Source of the DNA: Thermomicrobiales bacterium
GTDB taxonomy: Bacteria; Chloroflexota; Chloroflexia; Thermomicrobiales; UBA6265
DNA: 6,454 nt
Reading direction: 5' to 3'
Assembly: GCA_030446955.1 (NCBI GenBank)
Contig: JAUJMG010000241.1
Span: 1 to 6,454, forward strand
Shown: positions 5,768-6,454 of the stretch, in pieces
Numbering within the stretch: position 1 is the first letter of the stretch
Layout: each line of letters begins with the position of its first letter
Position numbers and translations under genes: made by a program
Notes under the pieces: generated by a model
What the model saw: the letters and a program-made list of their open reading frames with translations, nothing else
Told to the model about the DNA's origin: nothing
Database searches by the model: none

Positions 5768-6454
5768 CTAGAGGCCGAACTCGCCCAGCCGCTGCTGAAA
5801 CTCGGGCAGTCCCACGCCGAGCAGCGAGGCGGCTGCCACCCGGTCACCTTCGGTCTGCGTCAGCGCCTCAGAGAACGCCTGCTTCTCCACGTCCGTCAGG
5901 AGGTCAGTGAGGGATGCACCCTTCCGGAGGCGCTGGGCGACATCGATGAACTGGCGGCTGTCGGCGCCGGAGAAGGTAATGTACTCCTCCGTGATGATGC
6001 CCCCCTGAGCGAGAACCGTCGCGCGCTCGATCATATTCTCGAGTTGGCGCACGTTGCCCGGCCAGTCATAGTCCATCAACATCTGCATCGCGCCCTGGCT
6101 GATCCGGGATGGACCGGCGGAGGCGGTGTACCGGTGCTTGTGGAGGAAGTGCTCGACCAGCAGCGGGATGTCGTCACGCCGGTCCCGCAGGGGCGGCAGG
6201 TAGATGCTGATGATATTGAGGCGATAGAAGAGGTCCTCGCGGAACCGACCCTCTTCAATCTCCAGTGACAGAACCTTGTTGGTCGCCGAGATCACCCGGG
6301 TATCGATCTTCACGGAGACGCTGCCGCCGACCCGCTCGAACTCCCGCTCCTGAAGCACCCGCAGCAGCTTCTTCTGGGTGGAGAGCGTCATCTCCCCGAC
6401 CTCATCGAGGAAGATCGTGCCCTTGTTGGCCATCTCAAAGCGGCCCTTGCGCTG
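5768..6454 (-). CDS. Sigma-54-dependent AAA+ transcriptional activator (5' part outside window)
   Basis: An NtrC-type enhancer-binding protein, whose ATPase remodels sigma-54 RNA polymerase. Only the C-terminal 228 residues are inside the window; the frame continues past the right edge. In fragment numbering: QRKGRFEMANKG (1-12), Walker B IFLDEVGE (14-21), sensor I ISATNK (55-60), arginine-finger region GRFREDLFYRLN (69-80), and sensor II WPGNVRQLEN (131-140). A Fis-type helix-turn-helix follows at about 188-228. The Walker A and GAFTGA loop lie beyond the edge, as does any receiver or sensor domain, so the signal cannot be told. The recognition helix (LGVGLPEFQQRL) departs from the common LGISRxTLYRKL pattern. 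It is convergent with the DUF697 gene and shares a terminator region with it. Family assignment is secure; target genes are unknown. Confidence 0.93.
   Translation of the reverse strand, partial: QRKGRFEMANKGTIFLDEVGEMTLSTQKKLLRVLQEREFERVGGSVSVKIDTRVISATNKVLSLEIEEGRFREDLFYRLNIISIYLPPLRDRRDDIPLLVEHFLHKHRYTASAGPSRISQGAMQMLMDYDWPGNVRQLENMIERATVLAQGGIITEEYITFSGADSRQFIDVAQRLRKGASLTDLLTDVEKQAFSEALTQTEGDRVAAASLLGVGLPEFQQRLGEFGL

Noticed and set aside
5753..6268. Plus-strand open frame of 171 codons over the activator gene
   Set aside because: Antisense to the sigma-54 activator, whose AAA+ motifs are unmistakable; the frame also spans that gene's stop codon.

Overview
The window is GC-rich bacterial chromosome, compactly coded. 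A member of the Chloroflexota, perhaps of the Thermomicrobia (Sphaerobacter/Nitrolancea-like), is the best guess. This rests on the close resemblance of the malate dehydrogenase to the Chloroflexus-type tetrameric enzyme, the GTG and TTG starts, and one tRNA gene that lacks an encoded CCA end. No ribosomal marker is present, so the placement is an inference.

Layout. Positions 1-100 probably hold the last 32 codons of a plus-strand gene. Positions 101-253 are non-coding, with one weak terminator-like hairpin. Two tRNA genes follow on the minus strand: tRNA-Leu(UAA) and tRNA-Gly(GCC). The tRNA-Gly gene has a near-consensus promoter that begins just past the stop codon of the next gene, and a terminator behind it. 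That next gene, also minus, encodes a LarA-family nickel-pincer 2-hydroxyacid racemase with a TTG start. A short divergent intergenic region (about 1924-2058) separates it from a plus-strand, LDH-like malate dehydrogenase gene (mdh). moeA (molybdenum insertion into molybdopterin) and a DUF697-type membrane protein follow on the plus strand, with gaps of 141 and 186 bases. A strong hairpin terminator at about 5711-5736 closes the plus-strand block. The window ends inside a minus-strand gene for a sigma-54-dependent AAA+ activator, of which the C-terminal 228 residues are visible.

How the parts relate. The racemase homologue and mdh are back to back and could share control. Both families act on small 2-hydroxyacids, so a link through malate or lactate stereochemistry is plausible but unproven. 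moeA and the DUF697 gene look like ordinary single genes with no cofactor-pathway neighbours in view. Nothing here looks like a mobile element, CRISPR array or defence island. The points most worth a second look are the active-site substitution in the LarA homologue, the degenerate GTPase-like N-terminus of the DUF697 protein, and the unusual DNA-recognition helix of the sigma-54 activator.
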